Source of the DNA: Prevotella sp. P3-122
GTDB taxonomy: Bacteria; Bacteroidota; Bacteroidia; Bacteroidales; Bacteroidaceae
Length of the DNA stretch: 64,000 nucleotides
Assembly (NCBI RefSeq): GCF_002251365.1
Contig: NZ_NPJH01000002.1
Coordinates: 1 to 64,000, forward strand
Direction of reading: 5' to 3'
The translations under genes and the position numbers were made by a program. A model generated the notes under the pieces. The model saw only the letters and a program-made list of their open reading frames with translations. It searched no databases and was not told the DNA's origin. This document shows, piece by piece, positions 27,641-35,705 of this stretch; positions within the stretch are counted from its first letter, which is position 1, and every line of letters begins with the position of its first letter.

Positions 27641-28552
27641 ATGGTTCACCAGAGTTATCCTGAATCAGCTGGGGAAAAAACAGAAACAATGATAACAATA
27701 TTCACACCTACATACAACAGGGCAAATTTCTTGGCTCCGCTATACGACAGCATCAAGAATCAAAGCAGCAAGAACCTTGAATGGGTAATCGTAGACGACG
27801 GGAGCACGGACAACACTCACAGCGCTGTTGCGGAGATAATCAGCTCGCATGACGGTTCCTTTCCTATCAGATACTTCAAGAAGCCGAACGGAGGCAAGCA
27901 TACGGCAATCAACATGGGAGTGAATGTAGCAGAGGGTGAATTGTTTCTGATTCTAGACAGCGATGACGAGTTGCCTCCTACTGCGATAGAGACGATTGAA
28001 AAGAGATACAAGATGATAATGGCCAACAAGACCTTGTCAGGGGTCTGCGGATACATGGCACATAGAAACGGAGACATAATAGGTAAGCCTATAATAAATA
28101 CTACAGCATCATCTCTTGAGTTGAGATACAAACACAATATTACGGGGGACATGTGCGAAGTATTCAGAACGTCTGTTCTGAAGGAGTTTCCGTTCCCTGA
28201 AATAAGCGGGGAGAAATTCTGTCCCGAGGCATTGGTATGGAACAGGATAGCGCAGAAATACAGGCTACTGGTGTTCCCGGATGTTATATACCTACGCGAC
28301 TATATTGACGGAGGGCTAACGGACAATATAGTAAGAATACGCATGAACAGTCCAATAGCAAGCATGATGACGTATGCGGAACTGAACGGGTATGACGTGC
28401 CGCTAAAGGAAAAGGCGAAGGCTGCGATAAACTTCTGGCGGTTCAGGTTGTGCTGCAAGGGACATAGTAACGGCCAACGGATAGGTGCCGCGTGGAATGT
28501 GCTTGCCCCAATAGGTATAATAATGCATTTGCGGGACAAGTGGGTTCATTAG
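27641..28552 (+). CDS. Glycosyltransferase family 2
   Basis: 303 residues from the ATG at 27641, 1 bp after the polymerase stop; a longer frame reaches back inside the polymerase gene and is rejected. MITIFTPTYNRANFLAPLYDSI and WVIVDDGSTDNT start the domain, followed by NGGKHTAINMGV and LFLILDSDDELPP, a pattern common in Bacteroidota GT2 enzymes. The C-terminus is basic. Confidence 0.87.
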   Translation: MVHQSYPESAGEKTETMITIFTPTYNRANFLAPLYDSIKNQSSKNLEWVIVDDGSTDNTHSAVAEIISSHDGSFPIRYFKKPNGGKHTAINMGVNVAEGELFLILDSDDELPPTAIETIEKRYKMIMANKTLSGVCGYMAHRNGDIIGKPIINTTASSLELRYKHNITGDMCEVFRTSVLKEFPFPEISGEKFCPEALVWNRIAQKYRLLVFPDVIYLRDYIDGGLTDNIVRIRMNSPIASMMTYAELNGYDVPLKEKAKAAINFWRFRLCCKGHSNGQRIGAAWNVLAPIGIIMHLRDKWVH

Positions 28553-28601
28553 AGGAATACTGGTATTTGTAATTCGTAACTCAACTTTCGGAAGTTATTT
28601 T

Positions 28602-28812
28602 AAACCACAGAGTTTAAGAGATATAGAGTATTTATACTAATGAAAGAGGGTGAATGCCAAGGCATTTAGAGCTCATAGAGAGCTGCGCATAATGTTTGCC
28701 GCATGGAAACTCTGTGTCCTCTGTCGCTTGCGACCTACTCTATAAAACCACAAATCTCTTTTTACCTTACCCTTCGGACGGTGACCGTTGGTTCTCTTAA
28801 ACTCTGTGGTTT
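28602..28812. repeat. 211-bp element bounded by a perfect 20-bp inverted repeat
   Basis: The left end (28602-28621, starting AAACCACAGAG) is the exact reverse complement of the right end (28793-28812). Between them are a CTTACCCTTCGGACGGTGAC segment, repeated almost identically at 35531-35555, and no gene. It may be a miniature inverted-repeat element or a large hairpin. The rest of the 28553-29038 gap shows no gene. Confidence 0.6.
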
Positions 28813-29038
28813 AAATAAAACCCTTATACATAGAGAATTATCACATACGAAACTAAAATTCGTAACTGACAAAGGGGGGTACTGGTGACCCAAGATATGA
28901 TGCAACAAGGGGTAACAGAATTGCAAAAGAAATAAAAAAGCGGAATAAACATTTGGTTATGTGAAATACAATATGTATTTTAGCGTAAATAAACATAAAA
29001 GGAGTAATATCAGAACATAGGTAGCAGAATCTACAATC

Positions 29039-30142
29039 ATGAGAATACTACAAGTTGTCACATCACTACATATCGGCGGTGCTGAGCACTTGGTCACCCA
29101 GATGGCGATAGCGATGACAGAGTTGGGGCACACCGTAGACGTCTGTGTATTGGACGGCGAAGAAACCATATTCACCAAGGAACTACGCGAAAAGGCAATC
29201 AGGGTGATAAGCCTCGGTACATCGGTATACAACCCTCTCCATATTCTGAAACTTGCCAAGCTTATGAGGAATTATGACCTGGTACATACCCACAACTCTT
29301 CTCCCCAGCTGTTTGTGGCTATAGCGAGCATGATTTCGAAACCAGGTCTGTGCACCACAGAACATACTACGTCGAACAGGAAACGCAACTGGAAATGGTA
29401 CGCACCGATAGAGAGCTGGATGTACGGGCGGTATGACCATGCCGTATGCATCAGCAAGATTGCGGAGGACAAGCTGCGCGAATACATGGGCGGCAAATGG
29501 ACACGCCCAGACTCTGACATATATAATAAGGTGTCGACAATAAATAATGGCGTAGACGTGAATGCCATCTACAAAGCAGAAGCGGACAAAGAACTCACAA
29601 GACTGAAGGGCAACAGGACAGCGATAGTTATGGTGGCAGGGTTTAGAGAGGCCAAAGACCAAGACACCGTCGTAAAAGCAATGGCTCTCCTGGACAAAGA
29701 ACAATACGAGGTATGGTTCGCTGGTATCGGCGTAAGAGAGAATGAGGTAAGGAAACTGGCAGAGGAAACAGGAGTAAAAGAACGTGTCCGTTTTCTTGGA
29801 CTTCGGTCGGATGTGCCAAACGTGCTCAAGGCTGCCGACATTGTCGTAATGTCATCACACTGGGAAGGACTGAGCCTCAGCAATGTAGAGGGTATGAGCG
29901 CCGGGAAACCGTTTGTTGCCTCTGATGTGAACGGGCTAAGGGAAGTAACGAAAGGATATGGAATGATGTTCAGGCACGAGGACTACAAAGAACTGGCAGA
30001 AATAATAATGTCATTGGGCAAGAGCAACGAGCTATATTACACGACTGCCAGGAATTGCCTTAATAGGGCTATGGAATTTGACCTGAGCAGGATGGTAAGG
30101 GAATACGAGAATGTGTACTACAGAATAATCAACTCGAAATAG
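29039..30142 (+). CDS. Glycosyltransferase family 4
   Basis: 367 residues, GT-B. MRILQVVTSLHIGGAEHLVTQMA has the GGAE acceptor-domain loop; the donor domain shows AIVMVAGFREAKDQDTVVKA, VRFLGLRSDVPNVLKAADI and SHWEGLSLSNVEGMSAGKPFVASDV, with the E-x7-E pair. Probably adds a later sugar of the repeat unit. Separated from the previous gene by about 490 bp with the inverted-repeat element. Confidence 0.88.
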   Translation: MRILQVVTSLHIGGAEHLVTQMAIAMTELGHTVDVCVLDGEETIFTKELREKAIRVISLGTSVYNPLHILKLAKLMRNYDLVHTHNSSPQLFVAIASMISKPGLCTTEHTTSNRKRNWKWYAPIESWMYGRYDHAVCISKIAEDKLREYMGGKWTRPDSDIYNKVSTINNGVDVNAIYKAEADKELTRLKGNRTAIVMVAGFREAKDQDTVVKAMALLDKEQYEVWFAGIGVRENEVRKLAEETGVKERVRFLGLRSDVPNVLKAADIVVMSSHWEGLSLSNVEGMSAGKPFVASDVNGLREVTKGYGMMFRHEDYKELAEIIMSLGKSNELYYTTARNCLNRAMEFDLSRMVREYENVYYRIINSK

Positions 30143-30189
30143 GAAGAAACGGGAACAGAGGTGTCCCATGTGGTTTTCAAGTTACAAGT

Positions 30190-31332
30190 ATGAAAAGAGA
30201 GAAAAAAATTATAAGAGCGGTAACAGTATCCATGTCGGTGGACTTTTTCGCATCCATGATACCAGACTTACAAAAAAAGGGATTCGAAATAGTAACAGTC
30301 TCTTCAGATGGGCCAGAACTGGAACACATAAGGTCGTTAGGGGCTAAAACCACCATAGTTGACATGTACAGAAGGATGTCGCCTGTCAAAGACTTCCTGT
30401 CTTTAGTAAAGCTAATTAGAGTTTTTGCAAAAGAAAAGCCCTTAATCGTTCATTCCATGACGCCCAAAGCAGGACTTCTCTGTATGGTGGCTTCCTGGAT
30501 TACAAGGGTACCTCTACGCATTCACACTTTTACAGGATTGGTATGGCCAACCGCAAGTGGTATAAGTAAGAAAATACTTATGTTTACAGATTGGCTGACA
30601 TGCACTTGCGCTACTCACATCATACCTGAAGGACAGGGCGTAAAGAATGATCTTCAGAGCCACATCACCAAGAAACCAATGAAGGTACTTGGATATGGCA
30701 ATGTTAGAGGCGTTGACATGGAGAGATTCTCCGAAAGGAAAGAGATAACAGAACTTGCATCTCACATCAGGGACAAAGAAGCCTTCACTTTCCTGTTTGT
30801 TGGAAGAATAGTTGGCGACAAGGGTATTAACGAACTTGTTGAGGCTTTTGTGAGATTAAACCAAGAGCACCACAATACAAGACTTGTGCTTACAGGAAAC
30901 TACGAGAGGAACTTGGACCCTATACGGCACGACACTCAAGAATTCATTGACTGCCACGATGCCATAATAACAACAGGCCCAAAATCGGGTGACGACTTGG
31001 TTGCGCAGTATGCGGCATGTGACTGCTTTGTATTCCCAAGCTACAGAGAGGGATTCCCCAACACCGTACTTGAGGCAGGAGCCATGGGACTGCCATGTAT
31101 TGTGACGGACATAAACGGTTCACGAGAAATAATTGAGAACGGCAATAACGGCATCATTATTCCTCCACGTGACGCGGAGTCACTGTATCTTGCTATGAAA
31201 AGCATCTACGAAAACAGTTCTTTACGAGAGACTCTGGCAGGTAACGCACGCCCCATGATAGCATCACGGTTCGACAAGGACTTTGTAAAACGTTGCCTAT
31301 TGGACTTCTACGATATGATACTGGAGAAATAA
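30190..31332 (+). CDS. Glycosyltransferase family 4 (PglA-like)
   Basis: 380 residues. The start IIRAVTVSMSVDFFASMIPDLQKKG and SMTPKAGLLCMVASWI resemble transferases that act on undecaprenyl-diphosphate-linked acetamido sugars such as PglA. The donor half has TFLFVGRIVGDKGINELVEAF and PSYREGFPNTVLEAGAMGLPCIVTD with the E-x7-E pair. Directly upstream of a GNAT acetyltransferase and the initiating transferase, in keeping with second-sugar addition. The acceptor assignment is inference from neighbours. Confidence 0.85.
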   Translation: MKREKKIIRAVTVSMSVDFFASMIPDLQKKGFEIVTVSSDGPELEHIRSLGAKTTIVDMYRRMSPVKDFLSLVKLIRVFAKEKPLIVHSMTPKAGLLCMVASWITRVPLRIHTFTGLVWPTASGISKKILMFTDWLTCTCATHIIPEGQGVKNDLQSHITKKPMKVLGYGNVRGVDMERFSERKEITELASHIRDKEAFTFLFVGRIVGDKGINELVEAFVRLNQEHHNTRLVLTGNYERNLDPIRHDTQEFIDCHDAIITTGPKSGDDLVAQYAACDCFVFPSYREGFPNTVLEAGAMGLPCIVTDINGSREIIENGNNGIIIPPRDAESLYLAMKSIYENSSLRETLAGNARPMIASRFDKDFVKRCLLDFYDMILEK

Positions 31333-31341
31333 ATAACGGTT

Positions 31342-32016
31342 ATGGCAATAGGTTACAAAATAGCACATGTCATTAGGGACAAATTCCCGTGGTTGTGGGA
31401 CCTTACAGAAAGATTTAATTCAATTCTCTTCAGCATAAGGTATGGGGAAACAGTAAGTCGCTTTCGTTTCAGTGCAATCCCTGACGGATACAAGATTATG
31501 AGAATGGAAGATGTTTCTACTGAGGACATCGTGAATTTCTTCGCAAAACAACCTGCTGAGGCATTCACATTCTTCAAGCCTCATGGGTTCGACTATAAGT
31601 CTATACAGAGTCTTCAAAAGAACAAGGCTTTCCTTGCATTCTTTCTTATAGACTGCACTCAAGATGACGCTGAAAGACCATGCGACGATAAGCAACCTAC
31701 TATCGCAGGCTACTTCTTCATTCGCTCATTCTTTCATGGTAAAGGATTTAGAGGTAGAATGGTAGACATAGACTATCGCAACAAAGGCCTTGGCACGGCC
31801 ATGAACAAACTGCTTAACGAGATAGGTTTTTCCATCGGTTTAAGACTGTACGAAACAATTTCCATGGACAATATTGCATCTTACAGAAGCGCCATAAAAG
31901 CAAGCAATATTAAAATAATAAATGAAGATTTTGAAAAACGAGAATATTTTATCGAAATCATAGACGAACCTATATCTCCAAAGGCCAATGACCAAAGGAG
32001 TGAAAACATTTCGTAA
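31342..32016 (+). CDS. GNAT-family N-acetyltransferase
   Basis: 224 residues. The C-terminal half carries the acetyl-CoA-binding motif VDIDYRNKGLGTAMNKLLNEIG followed by ETISMDNIASYRSAIKA, as in GNAT enzymes. The N-terminal half (IMRMEDVSTEDIVNFF) is not specific. Given neighbours for a UDP-amino-sugar pathway it may acetylate the amino group made by the aminotransferase at 34254, as WecD or PseH do in theirs. Only 9 bp separate it from the preceding GT4. Confidence 0.75.
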   Translation: MAIGYKIAHVIRDKFPWLWDLTERFNSILFSIRYGETVSRFRFSAIPDGYKIMRMEDVSTEDIVNFFAKQPAEAFTFFKPHGFDYKSIQSLQKNKAFLAFFLIDCTQDDAERPCDDKQPTIAGYFFIRSFFHGKGFRGRMVDIDYRNKGLGTAMNKLLNEIGFSIGLRLYETISMDNIASYRSAIKASNIKIINEDFEKREYFIEIIDEPISPKANDQRSENIS

Positions 32017-32054
32017 TCATCGAACTCAGGTTGTTCATATATATATTAAGACTT

Positions 32055-32290
32055 TAGGGGCTTGAAGAGTTCGAGAGGTTCGAGGGTTTGAGGAGTTTGA
32101 AGGGTTCGAGGGTTTGAGGAGTTTGAGGAGTTTGAAGGGTTCGAATGGTTCGAGTATTTCGAAAGGTTAAATAACAATAATAAAAGTCATGCTTAAACAT
32201 ACGTCATTTATCTCCTCTAGTCTCCTCTTAACTTCTCTTGTCTTCTCTTGTCTTCTCTTATCTCCTTTCTTCTCCCTTTATCTTCGTCAT
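32055..32290. repeat. Simple-sequence spacer: GTTCGAG/GTTTGAG units, then TCTCCTCTT tracts
   Basis: 32060-32160 consists of imperfect units such as gaggttcgagggtttgagga, about 10-20 bp long. 32210-32285 is a pyrimidine tract of TCTCCTCTT/GTCTTCTCTT units; the purine complement of the same motif occurs at 35572-35655 and 39185-39262. No gene or convincing promoter. Confidence 0.7.
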
Positions 32291-32358
32291 TGTTTTCGTT
32301 TTCCTGGTGAACCACAATTATAGGCGGGTTATAAAAAGACAGTTAACTGCTATACAAG

Positions 32359-32997
32359 ATGATAATAAAAATTATATTTGACAAGTTATTCGCTCTGTTA
32401 GGACTGATAATGCTTAGTCCAGTACTGCTGATTGTTGCCATACTGATAAAAGTCAAGATGCCTGGACCAATACTGTTCTGTCAGAAAAGAGTAGGACAAC
32501 ACGGGAGACTGTTTACTGTGTACAAGTTCAGGTCAATGACGGTCAGCAAGCAGGCGGAGACCGTAGACAAGTCATCAAAGGATGGCACTTCCATTGCTGC
32601 AGAAGAGCTGAACAGGATTACTCCTCTTGGTGAGAAGTTGAGGAGATACAAACTGGACGAACTGCCGGAATTATGGAATGTGCTGATTGGTGACATGAGT
32701 TTTGTCGGGCCACGTCCCGATGTTCCTGGATATGCAGACAAGCTTGATGGTAAAGATAGGGATATCCTGAAACTGAAGCCAGGTATTACTGGACCAGCCA
32801 GCCTGAAATACAGAAACGAGGAGGAGTTGCTCGCAAATGTCGATAATCCGAAGCAATACAATGATGAGGTTATTTATCCAGACAAGGTAAGGATAAACTT
32901 ATATTACCTAAGCCATTACTCTTTCATCAAGGATATCCAGATGATAATTTGCACGGTGTTAGGCAAAAAGATGGAATATAACGACGAGATAATATGA
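32359..32997 (+). CDS. Initiating sugar-phosphate transferase (bac_transf, PglC-like)
   Basis: 212 residues. It transfers a sugar 1-phosphate from a UDP-sugar to undecaprenyl phosphate, the first membrane step of repeat-unit synthesis. One N-terminal hydrophobic segment (about 8-32), then KRVGQHGRLFTVYKFRSM, DELPELWNVLIGDMSFVGPRP and LKPGITGPASLKYRN, all diagnostic. It is the short form without the multi-membrane N-terminal part, like PglC. With the aminotransferase and dehydratase downstream, the likely first sugar is an acetamido-trideoxy sugar. Confidence 0.9.
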   Translation: MIIKIIFDKLFALLGLIMLSPVLLIVAILIKVKMPGPILFCQKRVGQHGRLFTVYKFRSMTVSKQAETVDKSSKDGTSIAAEELNRITPLGEKLRRYKLDELPELWNVLIGDMSFVGPRPDVPGYADKLDGKDRDILKLKPGITGPASLKYRNEEELLANVDNPKQYNDEVIYPDKVRINLYYLSHYSFIKDIQMIICTVLGKKMEYNDEII

Positions 32998-33036
32998 TGA
33001 AAATCGTAGCAATTTGTTTTTCACCATCACTAATGT

Positions 33037-33067
33037 TTTGCAGATTGAAACTTTTTTACTACATTTG
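33037..33067 (+). promoter_or_regulatory. Consensus promoter of the Rpn-type gene
   Basis: TTTG (33037-33040), exactly 19 bp, TACATTTG (33060-33067). It precedes the ATG at 33097 by about 30 bp, so the Rpn-type gene has its own promoter inside the polysaccharide locus. Confidence 0.75.
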
Positions 33068-33096
33068 CAACAAATAACCATATAGGAGGAACTGAC

Positions 33097-34080
33097 ATGT
33101 TGGAAGATAACAAATATGTAAGATTTGACTGGGCGGCAAAACGAATGCTCAGAGACAAAGCCAACTTTGCTGTTCTGGAAGGACTGATAACGGTTCTTCT
33201 GAACGAAGAAGTACACATAGTGGAAATACTGGAAAGCGAGGGTAATCAGGAAAACTACTATGATAAATTCAACAGGGTAGACATAAAAGCAAAGAACAGC
33301 CTTGGAGAGATTATCATCGTAGAGATACAATTGACAAGGGAGAGATTCTACCTTGAGCGCATTCTATATGGTGTCTCGAAGGCCATTACTGAACACATAT
33401 CGCTCGGCGACAAATACGACAAGGTAAAGAAGGTGTACTCCATAAGCATCCTTTATTTTGACTTGGGTATTGGCGCAGATTATCTGTATCACGGCAAGAC
33501 AGTGTTTGTAGGTGTCCATACTGGTGACACTCTGAAGATTAGCGACAAGGAGGAGAATGTACTGAAGATGAAAACTCCAGACAAGTTATTCCCCGAATAT
33601 TTCATTATCAGAGTCAACGAGTTCAACCAAGTGGCAAAGACTCCATTGGAGGAATGGATTGAATATCTGAAAAGTGGAAAGATTTCAGATTCCACTGATG
33701 CGCCTGGCCTGAAAGAGGCCAAACAGAAATTGCAGTATCTGAAAATGACCAAGGAGGAACGCACTGCATACGATAAACACATCGATGACATAATGATTCA
33801 AAATGACGTGCTGGATACTGCGAAAATTGAGGGGCTTGCGGAAGGAAGAGCTATAGGATTAGCCGAAGGAAGAGCCGAAGGAAGAGCTATAGGATTACAA
33901 GAAGGAAGAGCAGAAGGATTAGCCGAAGGAAGAGCCGAAGGAAGAGCCGAAGGAAGAGCCGAAGGAAATAATGAGGGTAAGACGGAAGTTGCCATAAATC
34001 TCAAGAGGATGGGAATGACGGATGATGACATATCAAAAGTTACGGGACTGCCGGTGGAACTGATAGCTACTCTTGTGTAA
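33097..34080 (+). CDS. Rpn-family PD-(D/E)XK nuclease / putative transposase
   Basis: 327 residues. KYVRFDWAAKRMLRDKANFAVLEGLI, NRVDIKAKNSLGEIIIVEIQL and ISLGDKYDKVKKVYSISIL are typical of the Rpn/PDDEXK_2 family; the D...ExQ site (VDIKA, VEIQ) is visible. Family members can cut DNA and promote recombination. Residues about 244-290 consist of EGRA/EGLA repeats, then a small C-terminal domain (MGMTDDDISKVTGLPVELI). An AGGAGG lies 7 bp before the ATG. It has its own promoter and looks like selfish or defence cargo rather than a sugar gene. Confidence 0.85.
   Translation: MLEDNKYVRFDWAAKRMLRDKANFAVLEGLITVLLNEEVHIVEILESEGNQENYYDKFNRVDIKAKNSLGEIIIVEIQLTRERFYLERILYGVSKAITEHISLGDKYDKVKKVYSISILYFDLGIGADYLYHGKTVFVGVHTGDTLKISDKEENVLKMKTPDKLFPEYFIIRVNEFNQVAKTPLEEWIEYLKSGKISDSTDAPGLKEAKQKLQYLKMTKEERTAYDKHIDDIMIQNDVLDTAKIEGLAEGRAIGLAEGRAEGRAIGLQEGRAEGLAEGRAEGRAEGRAEGNNEGKTEVAINLKRMGMTDDDISKVTGLPVELIATLV
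33829..33969 (+). repeat. 12-bp tandem repeat coding for EGRA units
   Basis: Copies of a 12-bp motif (gccgaaggaaga and variants) run through the 3' part of the Rpn-type gene, mixed with an ataggatta variant. Since the unit is a multiple of three, gain or loss would change the length of the Glu-Gly-Arg-Ala linker without a frameshift. Confidence 0.85.
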
Positions 34081-34253
34081 AGGGCTGCCGGATAAGCAGC
34101 GAAACCTAAATCAACTCAACTTTCGGAAATCGGGGAGATTGTTGGTAGTTCAGAAACTTAAATAAATTAATCATTTTTTTGTGGGAGGATTGTCCCCCAG
34201 GCCCCACTGACCAAAGGGAAGTAATCAACAAAAACCACATAAGGTATATTTCT

Positions 34254-35507
34254 ATGAAAAGAAGTGAGAAAAGAATTTTGCTATGCCTTGCCCACATGTC
34301 GGGCAATGAGATGAAATACATACAGGAGGCTTTCGCCACCAACTGGGTGGTGCCTTTGGGTCCAAACGTAAATGGCTTTGAGGAAGACTTGGCACAGTTC
34401 TGCTCTAATGGAGAGAAAAGAGTTGTGGCATTGAGTGCAGGCACTGCAGCCGTGCATCTTGCCCTGCTTGCCTGCGGTGTCAAGGCTGGCGACGAGGTCT
34501 TGGTTCAGTCGTTCACGTTCTGCGCATCTGCCAATCCTGTGACATACATTGGGGCAAAGCCCGTGTTTGTAGACTCAGAGAAAGATACTTGGAACATGGA
34601 TCCTGAGCTGCTGGAGGCTGCCATCATTGACCGGACGGAGAAGACTGGGCAGAAGCCCAAGGCTATTGTGCTCGTATATCTTTATGGCATGCCTGCAAAG
34701 ATAAACGAGATTGTAGCCGTGGCAAAGAAATACGACATACCGCTGATTGAAGATGCGGCCGAGGGACTTGGCTCGGAATACGATGGCCGTGTTGTAGGCA
34801 CATTTGGACAATATGGCGTTCTGAGCTTCAACGGCAACAAGATGATAACAACAAGCGGAGGTGGTGCCCTGATTTGTCCTGACGACGACGCCAAGGGCCA
34901 CATAATGTACCTTGCTACGCAGGCAAGAGAGTCGTACCCCTATTATCAGCACACGGAGATAGGCTTCAACTACAGGATGAGCAATATCTGTGCAGGAATA
35001 GGCCGCGGACAGATGACAGTGCTGAAAGAACATATTGAACATCACAGACATATAGCTGATATATACCGAGAGGGATTTAAGGATATTGACGGTATAACAT
35101 TCCACGACGAGACTGATGACTGCATGAGGAGCAACTTCTGGCTTAACACCATCACTCTTGACGAGCATCTTGCCGTAGTAGGACAAGAAGATGTGTATCA
35201 GGAAATGGTAAAGGGAGCCGTTGGTGGTGCAGCCGGTTTCGTACATGAGTCGGATAATGTCCATACGGACTGCGAGCCCAATGCGAACGTAGAGGCCATG
35301 AGGATATTTCTGGACAAGGCCAACATTGAGAGCCGTCCACTATGGAAGCCCATGCACAAGCAGCCGGTTTACAAGTCATCCCCAGCATATACCAACGGGG
35401 TTAGCGAGGAACTGTTCCGGTGCGGCCTATGCCTTCCAAGCGGTCCCTGCGTTACAGAAGAAGACGCACGATTTATAATAGCGATGGTGAAGGAAGCCAT
35501 CAGATAG
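34254..35507 (+). CDS. DegT/DnrJ/EryC1/StrS aminotransferase (PglE-like)
   Basis: 417 residues from ATG 34254 (the frame is open further upstream). PLP enzyme: Asp167 in IEDAAEGLGSE and Lys196 in SFNGNKMITTSGGG form the cofactor site; LSAGTAAVHLALLACG binds the phosphate. Bacterial homologues in this context (PglE, WbpE) aminate UDP-4-keto-sugars. It lies between the initiating transferase and a WbpM/PglF-type dehydratase that would supply the keto-sugar. This is the second DegT enzyme in the locus; the first is at 6936. Confidence 0.9.
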   Translation: MKRSEKRILLCLAHMSGNEMKYIQEAFATNWVVPLGPNVNGFEEDLAQFCSNGEKRVVALSAGTAAVHLALLACGVKAGDEVLVQSFTFCASANPVTYIGAKPVFVDSEKDTWNMDPELLEAAIIDRTEKTGQKPKAIVLVYLYGMPAKINEIVAVAKKYDIPLIEDAAEGLGSEYDGRVVGTFGQYGVLSFNGNKMITTSGGGALICPDDDAKGHIMYLATQARESYPYYQHTEIGFNYRMSNICAGIGRGQMTVLKEHIEHHRHIADIYREGFKDIDGITFHDETDDCMRSNFWLNTITLDEHLAVVGQEDVYQEMVKGAVGGAAGFVHESDNVHTDCEPNANVEAMRIFLDKANIESRPLWKPMHKQPVYKSSPAYTNGVSEELFRCGLCLPSGPCVTEEDARFIIAMVKEAIR

Positions 35508-35524
35508 ATACTCAATTTTCAACT

Positions 35525-35655
35525 CAACTTTACCTTACCCTTCGGACGATGGCCGTTGGTTCGCAAGTAGTAAATAGGAGATAAGAGGAGATAAAGGAGA
35601 TAAGAGGAGATAAAGGAAGATAAGAGGAGATAAAAGGAGATAAGAGGAGATAAGA
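35525..35655. repeat. CTTACCCTTCGGACG segment and GGAGATAA tracts
   Basis: 35531-35555 nearly repeats the core of the 211-bp element at 28602. From 35572 to 35655 the DNA is a run of GGAGATAA/GGAGATAAGA units, the complement of the tract at 32210-32285 and alike to 39185-39262. Confidence 0.7.
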
Positions 35656-35705
35656 GGGATTAACTGACAAATAAAACTAAAATTTCTTTTCCAACCAAAT
35701 AACAC

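Noticed and set aside
28560..28890. Short plus-strand frame at 28703-28888
   Set aside because: Lies within the inverted-repeat element and shows no recognisable protein features.
33798..34031. Minus-strand frame rich in SALPSA units
   Set aside because: Mirror of the EGRA-coding repeat of the Rpn-type gene.
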